DNA of 6,496 bases from Bacteroidales bacterium (GTDB lineage: Bacteria > Bacteroidota > Bacteroidia > Bacteroidales > UBA7960). Within the stretch, counting starts at the first letter, position 1; the number at the start of each line of letters is the position of its first letter. Under the pieces are notes generated by a model. The model saw nothing but the letters and a program-made list of their open reading frames with translations. It had not been told where the DNA came from and did no database searches. Position numbers and translations under genes: made by a program. The stretch is taken from positions 1 to 6,496 of the forward strand of contig SKSI01000102.1 in NCBI GenBank assembly GCA_007123065.1, in the 5' to 3' direction. Of this stretch, positions 1-6,496 are shown in pieces.

Positions 1-2471
1 CATTGCTGGATGAAGCAACAGCTGCTGCCGAAGCGATGATCATGTTATTTAACAGCAGGCCGCGCAAAATGGCAAAAGAAGGTGTCAATAAGTTTTTTGT
101 TGCTGAAAAGGTATTCCCACAGACCATGGACGTGTTGAAGAACCGTGCAGAGCCTCTGGGAATAGAACTGGTGACCGGTGGCTATGATTTTAAACCGGAT
201 GCTTCCTTCTTTGGTGCGTTGCTGCAGTATCCCGACTCCGTCGGTGCCGTCAACAATTACAAAGATTTCATAGAGGCTGCCAAAGAACATGAAGTTCGCG
301 TGGCCGTTGCTGCAGACTTGCTCAGTTTGACCATGCTGACACCTCCCGGTGAATGGGGTGCTGACATTGTTGTCGGTTCATCGCAGCGGTTTGGCGTACC
401 CATGGGTTACGGAGGTCCGCATGCCGCTTTCTTTGCAACCAAAGAGGAGTTTAAACGTGCCATCCCCGGACGCATCATTGGCGTTTCGGTTGACCGGAAC
501 GGCAATCACGCGCTACGTATGGCATTGCAAACCCGTGAGCAGCACATCAAAAGGGAGCGCGCCACATCAAATATCTGTACTGCCCAGGCATTGCTGGCTA
601 CCATTGCCGGCATGTATGCCACGTATCACGGACCCAAAGGGTTGAAGAAGATTGCCCGTCATATCAATATTTTGACTGGTGTTTTGGCCTCAGAAGTGGA
701 AAAATATGGTTATAAACAGCTTAACAAGCACTTTTTTGACACCCTGATGATCCGTTTACCTGAAAATCTGTTTGCCGATAAGGTGCATCAGATGGCAGAT
801 GCGAGAAATATGAATTTCCGCAGGGTAGACGACAAGCATGTGGGGATCAGTCTTGATGAGACCACTACACTCGAAGAGGTAAATGTAATGCTGGATATTT
901 TTGCACAAGCTGCAGGAGAAACTTTTGTGAAGTTCGTCTGTGATCCGGTGGCTTGTGAAAAGATTGATACTTTTCCTGCGGAGTTGCACCGCGAGAGCGA
1001 TTTTTTGCAACAAGCAACCTTCAACTCGTATCATTCAGAAACGGAGATGATGCGGTACATGAAAAAGCTTGAGAACCGTGATCTGGCTCTCAACCGAACG
1101 ATGATCCCCCTGGGTTCATGCACCATGAAGCTGAATGCGGCCTCTGAGCTGTTTGCTTTGAGCTGGCCGGAGTTTGCCAATATCCATCCTTTTGTGCCGG
1201 ATGACCAGGCTGCAGGATATCTTGAAATGATCAGACAGCTGGAGCGTGACCTGAGTGAGATCACAGGGTTTGCAGGGATATCGTTTATGCCGAATTCAGG
1301 CGCATCAGGCGAATATACAGGCCTGGCAGTTATCCGTGCCTATCATGCAAGCAGGGGAGAAGGGCATAGAAATGTAACGCTGATCCCCTCGTCAGCTCAC
1401 GGAACAAATCCCGCGAGTGCCGTGATGGCCGGGATGCAGGTGGTGGTTGTCAAATGTGATGAAGATGGCAATATTGATATTGAAGATCTGAAACAGAAGG
1501 CAGAAAAGCATAAGGACAACCTGGCAGCCATTATGGTAACCTATCCTTCCACACATGGTGTGTTTGAAGAGGAGATTCTTGAGGTGACGAAAATCATCCA
1601 CGACAACGGCGGTCAGGTATACATGGACGGCGCGAACATGAACGCACAGGTCGGGTATACCAATCCCGGGATCTGTGGTGCCGATGTGTGCCACCTGAAT
1701 CTGCACAAAACCTTTGCCATTCCCCACGGAGGCGGAGGTCCCGGCGTTGGACCTATTGGCGTTGCAGAACATCTGCTGCCTTTTCTGCCGGCACACCCAT
1801 TGCACCAAACAGGGGGCGAAAATGGCATTCATGCTGTAGCAGCAGCTCCGTTCGGCAGTGCCTTTATCCTGACCATCACTTATGGTTATATTAAAATGCT
1901 GGGTCGTGACGGACTGAAGGAAGCGACAAAAATTGCCATTCTAAGCACCAATTACCTGAAGGCAAAGCTTGAAAAGCATTATAAGGTGCTGTACACCGGT
2001 AAAAACGGCTGGGCGGCCCACGAGATGATCCTCGACTGCAACCCGTTCAAGCGCAGCATTTCTATTGATGCCATCGACATTGCCAAGCGGTTGATGGACT
2101 ATGGCTTTCACGCGCCTACGGTGGCTTTCCCCGTTCCCGGTACGCTCATGGTGGAACCAACCGAGAGTGAGCCCCTGGCAGAGCTTGACAGGTTTATCGA
2201 TGCAATGGTTGCCATAAGGGAAGAGATAAAAGAAGTTGAAGAGGGCAAAGCCGACAAGGATAATAATGTGATTAAAAATGCACCGCACACGGCAGCTATG
2301 GTTATCAGCTCGGAGTGGGATAAACCCTACAGTCGTGAGAAAGCAGCATTCCCGTTACCATGGTCGGAGGAGATCAAGTACTTTACTCCCGTCACCCGCA
2401 TTGATGATGCTTACGGCGATCGCAACCTGATTTGCACCTGCGATCCGATCGAAAGCTACGCGCAGGATTGA
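1..2471 (+). CDS. gcvP: Glycine dehydrogenase (decarboxylating), P-protein of the glycine cleavage system; 5'-truncated by window edge
   Basis: The P-protein decarboxylates glycine with pyridoxal phosphate and passes the aminomethyl group to the lipoyl arm of H-protein (GcvH), in the cytoplasm. The frame is open from the first base; codon 1 here (TTG at 3-5) is an internal Leu of the family's S-L-L-D-E-A-T-A-A-A-E-A-M segment, not a start. Landmarks in visible numbering are GSSQRFG (125-131) in the N-terminal half, PLGSCTMKLN (369-378), SSAHGTNPAS (463-472), MDGANMNAQVG (from 541), the PLP-lysine motif NLHKTF with Lys569, and GGEN (604-607). The PLP lysine of E. coli GcvP is, from memory, near residue 706, so about 135-140 residues are missing upstream. 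This is the long single-chain form with both halves fused, not the split GcvPA/GcvPB type. The C-terminus (PYSREKAAFPLPW, then YGDRNL) is intact and no frameshift is seen. The gene converges on the following DUF3857 gene. Confidence 0.97.
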   Translation, partial: LLDEATAAAEAMIMLFNSRPRKMAKEGVNKFFVAEKVFPQTMDVLKNRAEPLGIELVTGGYDFKPDASFFGALLQYPDSVGAVNNYKDFIEAAKEHEVRVAVAADLLSLTMLTPPGEWGADIVVGSSQRFGVPMGYGGPHAAFFATKEEFKRAIPGRIIGVSVDRNGNHALRMALQTREQHIKRERATSNICTAQALLATIAGMYATYHGPKGLKKIARHINILTGVLASEVEKYGYKQLNKHFFDTLMIRLPENLFADKVHQMADARNMNFRRVDDKHVGISLDETTTLEEVNVMLDIFAQAAGETFVKFVCDPVACEKIDTFPAELHRESDFLQQATFNSYHSETEMMRYMKKLENRDLALNRTMIPLGSCTMKLNAASELFALSWPEFANIHPFVPDDQAAGYLEMIRQLERDLSEITGFAGISFMPNSGASGEYTGLAVIRAYHASRGEGHRNVTLIPSSAHGTNPASAVMAGMQVVVVKCDEDGNIDIEDLKQKAEKHKDNLAAIMVTYPSTHGVFEEEILEVTKIIHDNGGQVYMDGANMNAQVGYTNPGICGADVCHLNLHKTFAIPHGGGGPGVGPIGVAEHLLPFLPAHPLHQTGGENGIHAVAAAPFGSAFILTITYGYIKMLGRDGLKEATKIAILSTNYLKAKLEKHYKVLYTGKNGWAAHEMILDCNPFKRSISIDAIDIAKRLMDYGFHAPTVAFPVPGTLMVEPTESEPLAELDRFIDAMVAIREEIKEVEEGKADKDNNVIKNAPHTAAMVISSEWDKPYSREKAAFPLPWSEEIKYFTPVTRIDDAYGDRNLICTCDPIESYAQD

Positions 2472-2510
2472 TTGTCGATTGCCGATTTACGATGATCGAT
2501 TCGTGATTGT
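2469..2510. repeat. Degenerate 7-bp tandem repeat, six units, consensus near CGATTGT
   Basis: Six consecutive heptamers in exact 7-bp register start at 2469 (TGATTGT), 2476 (CGATTGC), 2483 (CGATTTA), 2490 (CGATGAT), 2497 (CGATTCG) and 2504 (TGATTGT). Every unit has GAT at positions 2-4, and five of six have GATT. The first unit overlaps the gcvP stop codon TGA, and the heptad is not continued in the coding sequence before it. Heptameric CGATTTA-like intergenic arrays are, from memory, common in Bacteroidota genomes; their role is unknown to me. Confidence 0.6.
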
Positions 2511-2513
2511 TTT

Positions 2514-2602
2514 GTCATCCTGAACCCATTCACTTCGTTCAGGGCATGCTCCGTGAAGGATCTGTTTGACAAGCAAAACTTAACAGATTCTTCGCTGACG
2601 CT
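2514..2602. repeat. REP/MITE-like intergenic element with two hairpins, distal arm apparently truncated
   Basis: The segment starts GTCATCCTGA, continues through GTGAAGGATCTGTT, and comes back as AACAGATTCTTCGC followed by TGACGCT. Two inverted repeats are visible: CCTGAAC (2519-2525) with GTTCAGG (2537-2543) around an 11-nt loop, and 2553-2566 with 2582-2595 (14 pairs, two of them G-T wobbles) around a 15-nt loop. From memory, a widespread intergenic repeat family begins GTCATCCTGAgc, contains GAAGGATCT, and closes with AGATTCTTCGC...TCAGAATGAC. Here the closing TCAGAATGAC-like arm is absent, and the element runs straight into the stop codon of the minus-strand gene. Family membership is inferred; the inverted repeats are seen directly. 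Confidence 0.55.
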
Positions 2603-2606
2603 TTTT
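2553..2606 (+). terminator. Possible transcription terminator hairpin between convergent genes
   Basis: A 14-pair stem (2553-2566 with 2582-2595, two wobble pairs) is followed after six bases by five T residues (2602-2606), so it could end gcvP transcription. The gap before the T run and the large 15-nt loop make it an imperfect intrinsic terminator. Read on the minus strand, no U-rich tract follows the hairpin, so it could stop the convergent DUF3857 transcript only through structure or Rho. The same hairpin belongs to the repeat-like element. Confidence 0.35.
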
Positions 2607-4619
2607 CTACAGTTTGATGATAATATGATCTGAATTGTCCTCTGATAAACGGTTCATGTAATTCCGGAACGACACGTACAGACTTGCGTCGACTGTCCGG
2701 GTATGGTTTTCAACAACCCCGGTTATAGAGACTGCACCCTCCTTTTCGAGAAAATTAAATTGATGTGAGAAACGACCCCATCGTCTGCTTTTTTGCTCCG
2801 GGAGGTAGTCAACTGTTGCATTATCGGGTAGTTTCAGGGAAAAGCTGTATGAGTAGCTGGCGTTATAGGGGAATACCAACGGGTATAATCTTTCTTCGCT
2901 GGTAAAAGGATTCACTCTGCGTGATTCAAAAAGCAGACCGGGTATGATCATCTCGCCATCAAGCACTTGTGCATAGGCCGGTATCCGGAAATTGGCTTTC
3001 AGGGTTACTGTAAGGGTGTCACTATCTGCAATGGCAGGCTCCAGTAGGATGTCGTTGATCCGGGCGCCTGTTTCATCGATAAATTCATCCAGCAGACGGT
3101 GGTTGTCAGCGGTGGGCAGCTCCTGGAGTATGGAATAAGCGCCGAAATCCTTCCATGTATAAACCAATGTTCCTTCCAGGTTGCCATTTGGGTCAAGTTC
3201 GATTTCATAGGCTTTGTGGAGATTGAAGGAGATATTGTTTTCCAGGTTTACCCATTCATTTACCTGGCTGTCAAAAATCCGGCCCCTGCCATTTATTGCC
3301 CTTTGAGGGAGATACCCTGCATGTGGGAAGGCCGTTGTTGCATCAAGCAGCATCGGTTCTTCTCCGGGCAATCTTACCTGTGCCACTACATAATTCCATT
3401 GACTGATGGTGGGAGCGTCGGAGAACAACTCACCATTCTCTACTGTGCTTAAGGCAACGGGATATGATTCAAGCCCTAAATTTCTGAGTAAGCTGACCAG
3501 CAAAAGGTTTATTTCTGAACTGTTTCCGGAACCGTCAGACAATACCCTTTCTGGTGATCGATCGGCCAGGAAAGAGGCGTCGCGGTTCCAGCTTACCCGT
3601 TCGTGAATGGCTTTCAGCGCCCGGTCCACCTGCTTTTTCTTGTCATCACTGTCATTCTCCATAGCCAGGGAAGAGGTTGCTGCTCTGGCATCTAGCAGGT
3701 ATTGTCCGAAGGATCGGTGATTCAGAATGTACCTTGCAGCATCTTCCCAGGTGGTCGTATAATGAATAGGCTTCTGATCCGGGAACTGTTCACTGGTCAT
3801 TTCAAAAAAGATCCTTCCAAGATAGTTATTGATGTTATCGGTGTATGGTTGCTTTTTCAGTCCGTCAAGATTTTTCGCTGCCCACCTGAAGTGTGTGCTG
3901 TAAGCAGAAATATTGAATGATTGTCCCTCTCTCTGTTGGCCATATTGGGTGATTTGTCGCGTATACCGGAAATTTTGCAACGAACTGGTTTGTTCATTTA
4001 CGTCCAGTTCGAACAAGCCTTTGAACCTGGCCATATAGAGGAAAAATGATGGCAGGTTGACATTATACTCGCTGTGCATGATCGGTATTTCGTGCTGAAA
4101 TCTCCAGCTTCTCATGTTAAAAAGATAATCAGAGACAATTTCATACCTTACTTCTATAAGACTGCCCACCCGTACATCGGGAAATGCGAAAACCAGTTCT
4201 TTCCAATTATTTCCCAAATCATTTTCAAACCCTTGTCTGGGCCTGATCCGCGTTCTGTTTACCCTGTTTCCGTCAAGGTTGTACACATGTGCCCTGAACC
4301 TGAGAATCTCTTCTCTTCCGTTAGCCGATTCATAAAACGGTATGCTGAAATCACCATAACCCAGGCCTTCTTCCTTAAGCACCATAAACCGTATCTTGCG
4401 AACGAATACAAACTGGAAACGGCCAGAGTTATTATTAAAGGTAAATCTGCAATCGGCAATATCGCCAATAATTACGGCCGGTTCGTCAGGATATTTGTTT
4501 CTGAAATATTCCACTTCCAGGTCCTCTTGTGATACCTTGCCAAATTCAAAGGGCGGTGAATTGCTAATTAAGTTTGATTGGAGAAAAAAAAGCAGAATAA
4601 TAAAAAAGAAGAATTTCAT
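2607..4619 (-). CDS. Exported DUF3857 / transglutaminase-fold protein, catalytic Cys and His missing
   Basis: Complete 670-residue protein; exact function unknown. The N-terminus (Met-Lys, then a Phe/Ile/Leu-rich stretch at residues 3-13) looks like a signal peptide with cleavage near 19-21, so it should act in the periplasm or on the surface. A DUF3857-type beta-rich domain follows (about 55-235; signature VRKIR at 73-77, TRIRPRQG at 123-130, FPDVRVGSLIE at 146-156). A transglutaminase-like core spans about 285-430, and a beta-sandwich-like C-terminal region (DUF3858-like) continues to 670. In the core the Cys position is Ser367 (in GSGNSSEIN), the His position is Asn409 (in QWNY), and Asp426 (in LLDAT) is kept. 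The only cysteine in the protein is Cys57, outside the core. Thiol catalysis is therefore unlikely and a binding role more plausible. ATG at 4617-4619 is chosen because it places the signal peptide correctly; no Shine-Dalgarno precedes it, as is usual in Bacteroidota. It is divergent from a paralogue at 4807. Confidence 0.9.
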   Translation of the reverse strand: MKFFFFIILLFFLQSNLISNSPPFEFGKVSQEDLEVEYFRNKYPDEPAVIIGDIADCRFTFNNNSGRFQFVFVRKIRFMVLKEEGLGYGDFSIPFYESANGREEILRFRAHVYNLDGNRVNRTRIRPRQGFENDLGNNWKELVFAFPDVRVGSLIEVRYEIVSDYLFNMRSWRFQHEIPIMHSEYNVNLPSFFLYMARFKGLFELDVNEQTSSLQNFRYTRQITQYGQQREGQSFNISAYSTHFRWAAKNLDGLKKQPYTDNINNYLGRIFFEMTSEQFPDQKPIHYTTTWEDAARYILNHRSFGQYLLDARAATSSLAMENDSDDKKKQVDRALKAIHERVSWNRDASFLADRSPERVLSDGSGNSSEINLLLVSLLRNLGLESYPVALSTVENGELFSDAPTISQWNYVVAQVRLPGEEPMLLDATTAFPHAGYLPQRAINGRGRIFDSQVNEWVNLENNISFNLHKAYEIELDPNGNLEGTLVYTWKDFGAYSILQELPTADNHRLLDEFIDETGARINDILLEPAIADSDTLTVTLKANFRIPAYAQVLDGEMIIPGLLFESRRVNPFTSEERLYPLVFPYNASYSYSFSLKLPDNATVDYLPEQKSRRWGRFSHQFNFLEKEGAVSITGVVENHTRTVDASLYVSFRNYMNRLSEDNSDHIIIKL

Positions 4620-4701
4620 ATTTAATGATTTTTGGATGGATCATCGAACACAAGGAGAATCCCAATCTCTTTTTTCGATAAGTTGGTTTTTTTGTTTTAT
4701 T

Positions 4702-4709
4702 TATGTTTG
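4702..4709 (+). promoter_or_regulatory. Candidate Bacteroidota -7 promoter element for the plus-strand DUF3857 gene
   Basis: TATGTTTG matches TAnnTTTG. A TTG at 4683-4685 could serve as the -33 element, with a 16-bp spacer that is somewhat short. A start near 4715 would give a leader of about 90 nt. A second, poorer match is TATTTTTC at 4726-4733, with TTTG at 4706-4709 as its -33 element. T-rich DNA produces such matches by chance, so confidence is low. Confidence 0.25.
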
Positions 4710-4735
4710 TTTTTAAAAAAAGTATTATTTTTCGG

Positions 4736-4743
4736 CAAAATTA
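4736..4743 (-). promoter_or_regulatory. Candidate Bacteroidota -7 promoter element for the minus-strand DUF3857 gene
   Basis: Read on the minus strand this is TAATTTTG followed by C, a full match to the TAnnTTTG consensus of Bacteroidota primary-sigma promoters. The -33 position is weak: TTTCG at 4763-4767 lies 19 bp upstream, where TTTG/TTG would be expected. Transcription from here would give a leader of roughly 110 nt before the ATG at 4619. Confidence 0.4.
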
Positions 4744-4806
4744 GAACATATGTGCGTTTTTTCGAAATTTTGTTGCAATTATTCTAACCTTTCAACCCAC
4801 CTGCTT

Positions 4807-6496
4807 ATGTATACCAGCACTTCAACCAAACCATTGGCAAAACTTTGCTTTTTATTTTTATTTCTGATCGTTTCTCTTGTCAATGCCCAGGCACAACCAT
4901 TTAGTCTTGGACAGGTATCTGCCGAAGATTTTATCCAGGGAGAATATGATCAGGACGTTGATGCGTCCGCAGTGATTTTATATAATTATGGGAATACTTA
5001 TTTCGATCTTGATACAAGGAGTGGTAGTTTTTATTATGTTTATGAAAGGAAAATTCGTTTGCAAATCCTGAATGAAGATGGGTTCGATTGGGCCGATTTA
5101 TCCATTCCGCTTTTGGATTTTAGCGGGACCCGCGAGAGCATGTCGCGTTTCAGGGGATATGTGCACAATCTTGGTGGCAAACGGGTAAGTTCCACCCGGA
5201 TTAGGGCCAGAGACGGGATCTCGGAAAGAACCTCAGATAACCTTAGAACCATCAAATTCAGTTTTCCTGATATTCAACCTGGTTCTATTGTTGAATACCG
5301 GTACACCATACGCTCACCTTTTATGTACAATCTTCCCACCTGGCAGTTTCAGTATTCTGTTCCTGTTGAATACAGCGAATACAACCTTCAACTTCCGGAG
5401 TTTTATAATTACCAGTTTTACATGCAGGGTTATGAGGACCTGGATATTGCAGAACAGGATATAGCCTCTGTAAATTTTTTGCTTCCCGGGAGAAGTCAAC
5501 AACAGGGTGGTAGTAATGTGATTTCAGCGACAACAACAAACTATAAATGGGTAATGAGTGATGTTCCCGCGATGCGCTCCGAGCCATTTACTACCAATAT
5601 TCGCAATTATTTGTCGATGATCCGGTTCGAGTTGTCCAGCATTATGTTCCCCGGGAGGGCACCCACCCTTTATACCACCAGTTGGTTCGACATTGACGAC
5701 CGGCTAAGGGAAGATGAAAATTTCGGTGGGTTTCTTTCCGGAAGCAGACAATTGCGTCAGGATATGGAATCTCTCGAAATTGAATCCGGCAGCGAAATGG
5801 AAAAAATTGCCGCAGCTTTGAATTACATTCATGACAATATCCGCTGGAACGGACGAAGGGGGTTTTATTCAAGTGGAACTCCACGAAATGTGTTGCGAGA
5901 AGGAACAGGAAACGCTGCGGATGTGAACCTCATGCTGATTGCCGCACTGAGGGAGCTTGGCCTGAATGCTGATCCGGTAATTTCCAGTACCCGTGACAAT
6001 GGCATTGTTATCAAGTCGTTTCCAACCATGTCGAGACTTAACTACGTTCTGGCAGCTGTAAAGCTTGATCATAATGAATACCTGTTACTGGATGCCACCG
6101 ATCCTTTTTGTCCCCCCGGTATGATCCCAACAAGAGCCTTGAATGGAGAAGGCCGATTGATCGGGGAAGTTAATGCTGATTGGCTTGCGCTCGAAACAAG
6201 TTTTCTTTCTCATGAGAAAAAAGAATATTATTTCTCTATCGGTTCAGACGGTCATATCACAGGGACCTCAAGGATTGAAAAGACTGATTATGCCGCTTAT
6301 GCCGTTCGCCGCGATCTTGAATTAAAAGGAAATCCGGATGAATACATTGAAAGCCTGCAGAAGGGTGTACCCGGTAAGGAGATCATTTCCCTTACGATTC
6401 ACAACGAAGAGGATTTAGATCAACCCATTATTAAGGAAATGGAATTTGAATTGAGCGAAGCCATCAGTCATGCCGGTGATTTGATCCTGTTTACAC
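4807..6496 (+). CDS. Exported DUF3857 / transglutaminase-fold protein, paralogue of the divergent gene, catalytic Cys and His missing; 3'-truncated by window edge
   Basis: The frame is open from ATG 4807 to the last base, giving 563 codons with no stop; by comparison with its 670-residue neighbour, roughly 100 residues lie beyond. The N-terminus is a clear signal peptide: Lys8/Lys12, a hydrophobic core at 13-25 (LCFLFLFLIVSLV) and cleavage after Ala27 or Ala29. A DUF3857-type domain follows (about 55-255; YERKIR at 79-84, TRIRARDG at 130-137, FPDIQPGSIVE at 153-163), then a transglutaminase-like core (about 290-432) and the start of a C-terminal beta-rich region. The catalytic Cys position is Ala370 (in GTGNAADVN), the His position is Asn412 (in RLNYV), and Asp429 (in LLDAT) is kept. 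Apart from Cys14 in the signal peptide, the only cysteine seen is Cys435, just after LLDAT. An in-frame ATG at 4750 would add 19 residues but displaces the signal peptide, so 4807 is preferred. No Shine-Dalgarno is visible. Confidence 0.9.
   Translation, partial: MYTSTSTKPLAKLCFLFLFLIVSLVNAQAQPFSLGQVSAEDFIQGEYDQDVDASAVILYNYGNTYFDLDTRSGSFYYVYERKIRLQILNEDGFDWADLSIPLLDFSGTRESMSRFRGYVHNLGGKRVSSTRIRARDGISERTSDNLRTIKFSFPDIQPGSIVEYRYTIRSPFMYNLPTWQFQYSVPVEYSEYNLQLPEFYNYQFYMQGYEDLDIAEQDIASVNFLLPGRSQQQGGSNVISATTTNYKWVMSDVPAMRSEPFTTNIRNYLSMIRFELSSIMFPGRAPTLYTTSWFDIDDRLREDENFGGFLSGSRQLRQDMESLEIESGSEMEKIAAALNYIHDNIRWNGRRGFYSSGTPRNVLREGTGNAADVNLMLIAALRELGLNADPVISSTRDNGIVIKSFPTMSRLNYVLAAVKLDHNEYLLLDATDPFCPPGMIPTRALNGEGRLIGEVNADWLALETSFLSHEKKEYYFSIGSDGHITGTSRIEKTDYAAYAVRRDLELKGNPDEYIESLQKGVPGKEIISLTIHNEEDLDQPIIKEMEFELSEAISHAGDLILFT

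Larger units (their letters stand above)
4620..4806. promoter_or_regulatory. AT-rich divergent promoter region shared by two DUF3857 paralogues
   Basis: These 187 bp separate the two start codons and must carry the 5' leaders, and probably the promoters, of both genes. The centre (about 4670-4770) is very AT-rich, with T and A runs (for example T5 then A7 at 4710-4721) and an 8-bp palindrome ACATATGT at 4746-4753. Neither start codon has a purine-rich Shine-Dalgarno within 15 bases. No clear operator with long dyad symmetry and no riboswitch-like fold was recognised. Candidate -7 elements are listed separately. Confidence 0.6.

Noticed and set aside
1392..1832. 146-codon open frame on the minus strand inside gcvP
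   Set aside because: It lies opposite the conserved PLP-domain codons of gcvP, has no recognisable domain, and several such minus-strand frames occur across the gene, as expected from its codon composition.
1..2471. Riboswitch or gcv-type glycine regulatory RNA linked to gcvP
   Set aside because: The 5' end of gcvP is outside the window, so no leader can be examined.
2469..2602. CRISPR array or attachment site in the gcvP/DUF3857 gap
   Set aside because: The repeats are 7 bp in direct contact with no spacers, and no integrase, cas gene or tRNA is nearby; a simple tandem repeat plus a REP-like element explains the region.
4074..4532. 152-codon open frame on the plus strand opposite the minus-strand DUF3857 gene
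   Set aside because: It is antisense to a well-conserved coding region and has no family resemblance or start signals; it is a shadow of the real gene.
2607..4619. Active secreted protease or transglutaminase
   Set aside because: Aligned Cys and His positions are Ser and Asn, so only the fold can be claimed.
4396..4716. Plus-strand open frame crossing from the DUF3857 gene into the divergent intergenic region
   Set aside because: Most of it is antisense to the signal-peptide and DUF3857 codons, and its end is a low-complexity Phe-rich tail from the T-rich intergenic DNA. No homology is recognised.

Overview
The window comes from a Bacteroidota genome, most likely a Bacteroidales/Marinilabiliales-type or related environmental lineage. 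The reasons are the style of the glycine dehydrogenase, two secreted DUF3857 proteins of the kind abundant in that phylum, AT-rich starts without Shine-Dalgarno sequences, TAnnTTTG-type -7 motifs between genes, and short intergenic repeats of a kind I associate with these genomes. The genus cannot be read from this sequence.

Layout. (1) Positions 1-2471, + strand: the last ~823 codons of gcvP, the PLP-dependent P-protein of the glycine cleavage system; the N-terminal ~135 residues lie before the window. (2) Positions 2469-2606: a small convergent gap made almost wholly of repeat-like DNA. It holds six units of a degenerate 7-bp tandem repeat that begins on the gcvP stop codon, then a two-hairpin REP/MITE-like element that ends against the stop codon of the next gene. 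(3) Positions 2607-4619, - strand: a complete 670-residue exported DUF3857/transglutaminase-fold protein. (4) Positions 4620-4806: an AT-rich divergent promoter region. (5) Positions 4807-6496, + strand: a second, homologous exported DUF3857/transglutaminase-fold protein, still open at the window end (563 codons seen).

How the genes relate. gcvP is a housekeeping one-carbon metabolism gene and probably has no functional link to its neighbours, since it converges on them with a hairpin between. The two DUF3857 genes are paralogues arranged head to head around one 187-bp intergenic region, so they may be co-regulated and may act together in the periplasm or at the cell surface. Both have lost the catalytic Cys and His of the transglutaminase-like fold (Ser/Asn in one, Ala/Asn in the other) but keep the Asp. 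They therefore look like pseudoenzymes used for binding or structure. This divergent pair of apparently inactive paralogues is the most interesting thing here. The family is known but its function is not. I see no clearly new system, RNA gene, CRISPR array, transposase or phage gene. No gene-free stretch exceeds 300 bases.
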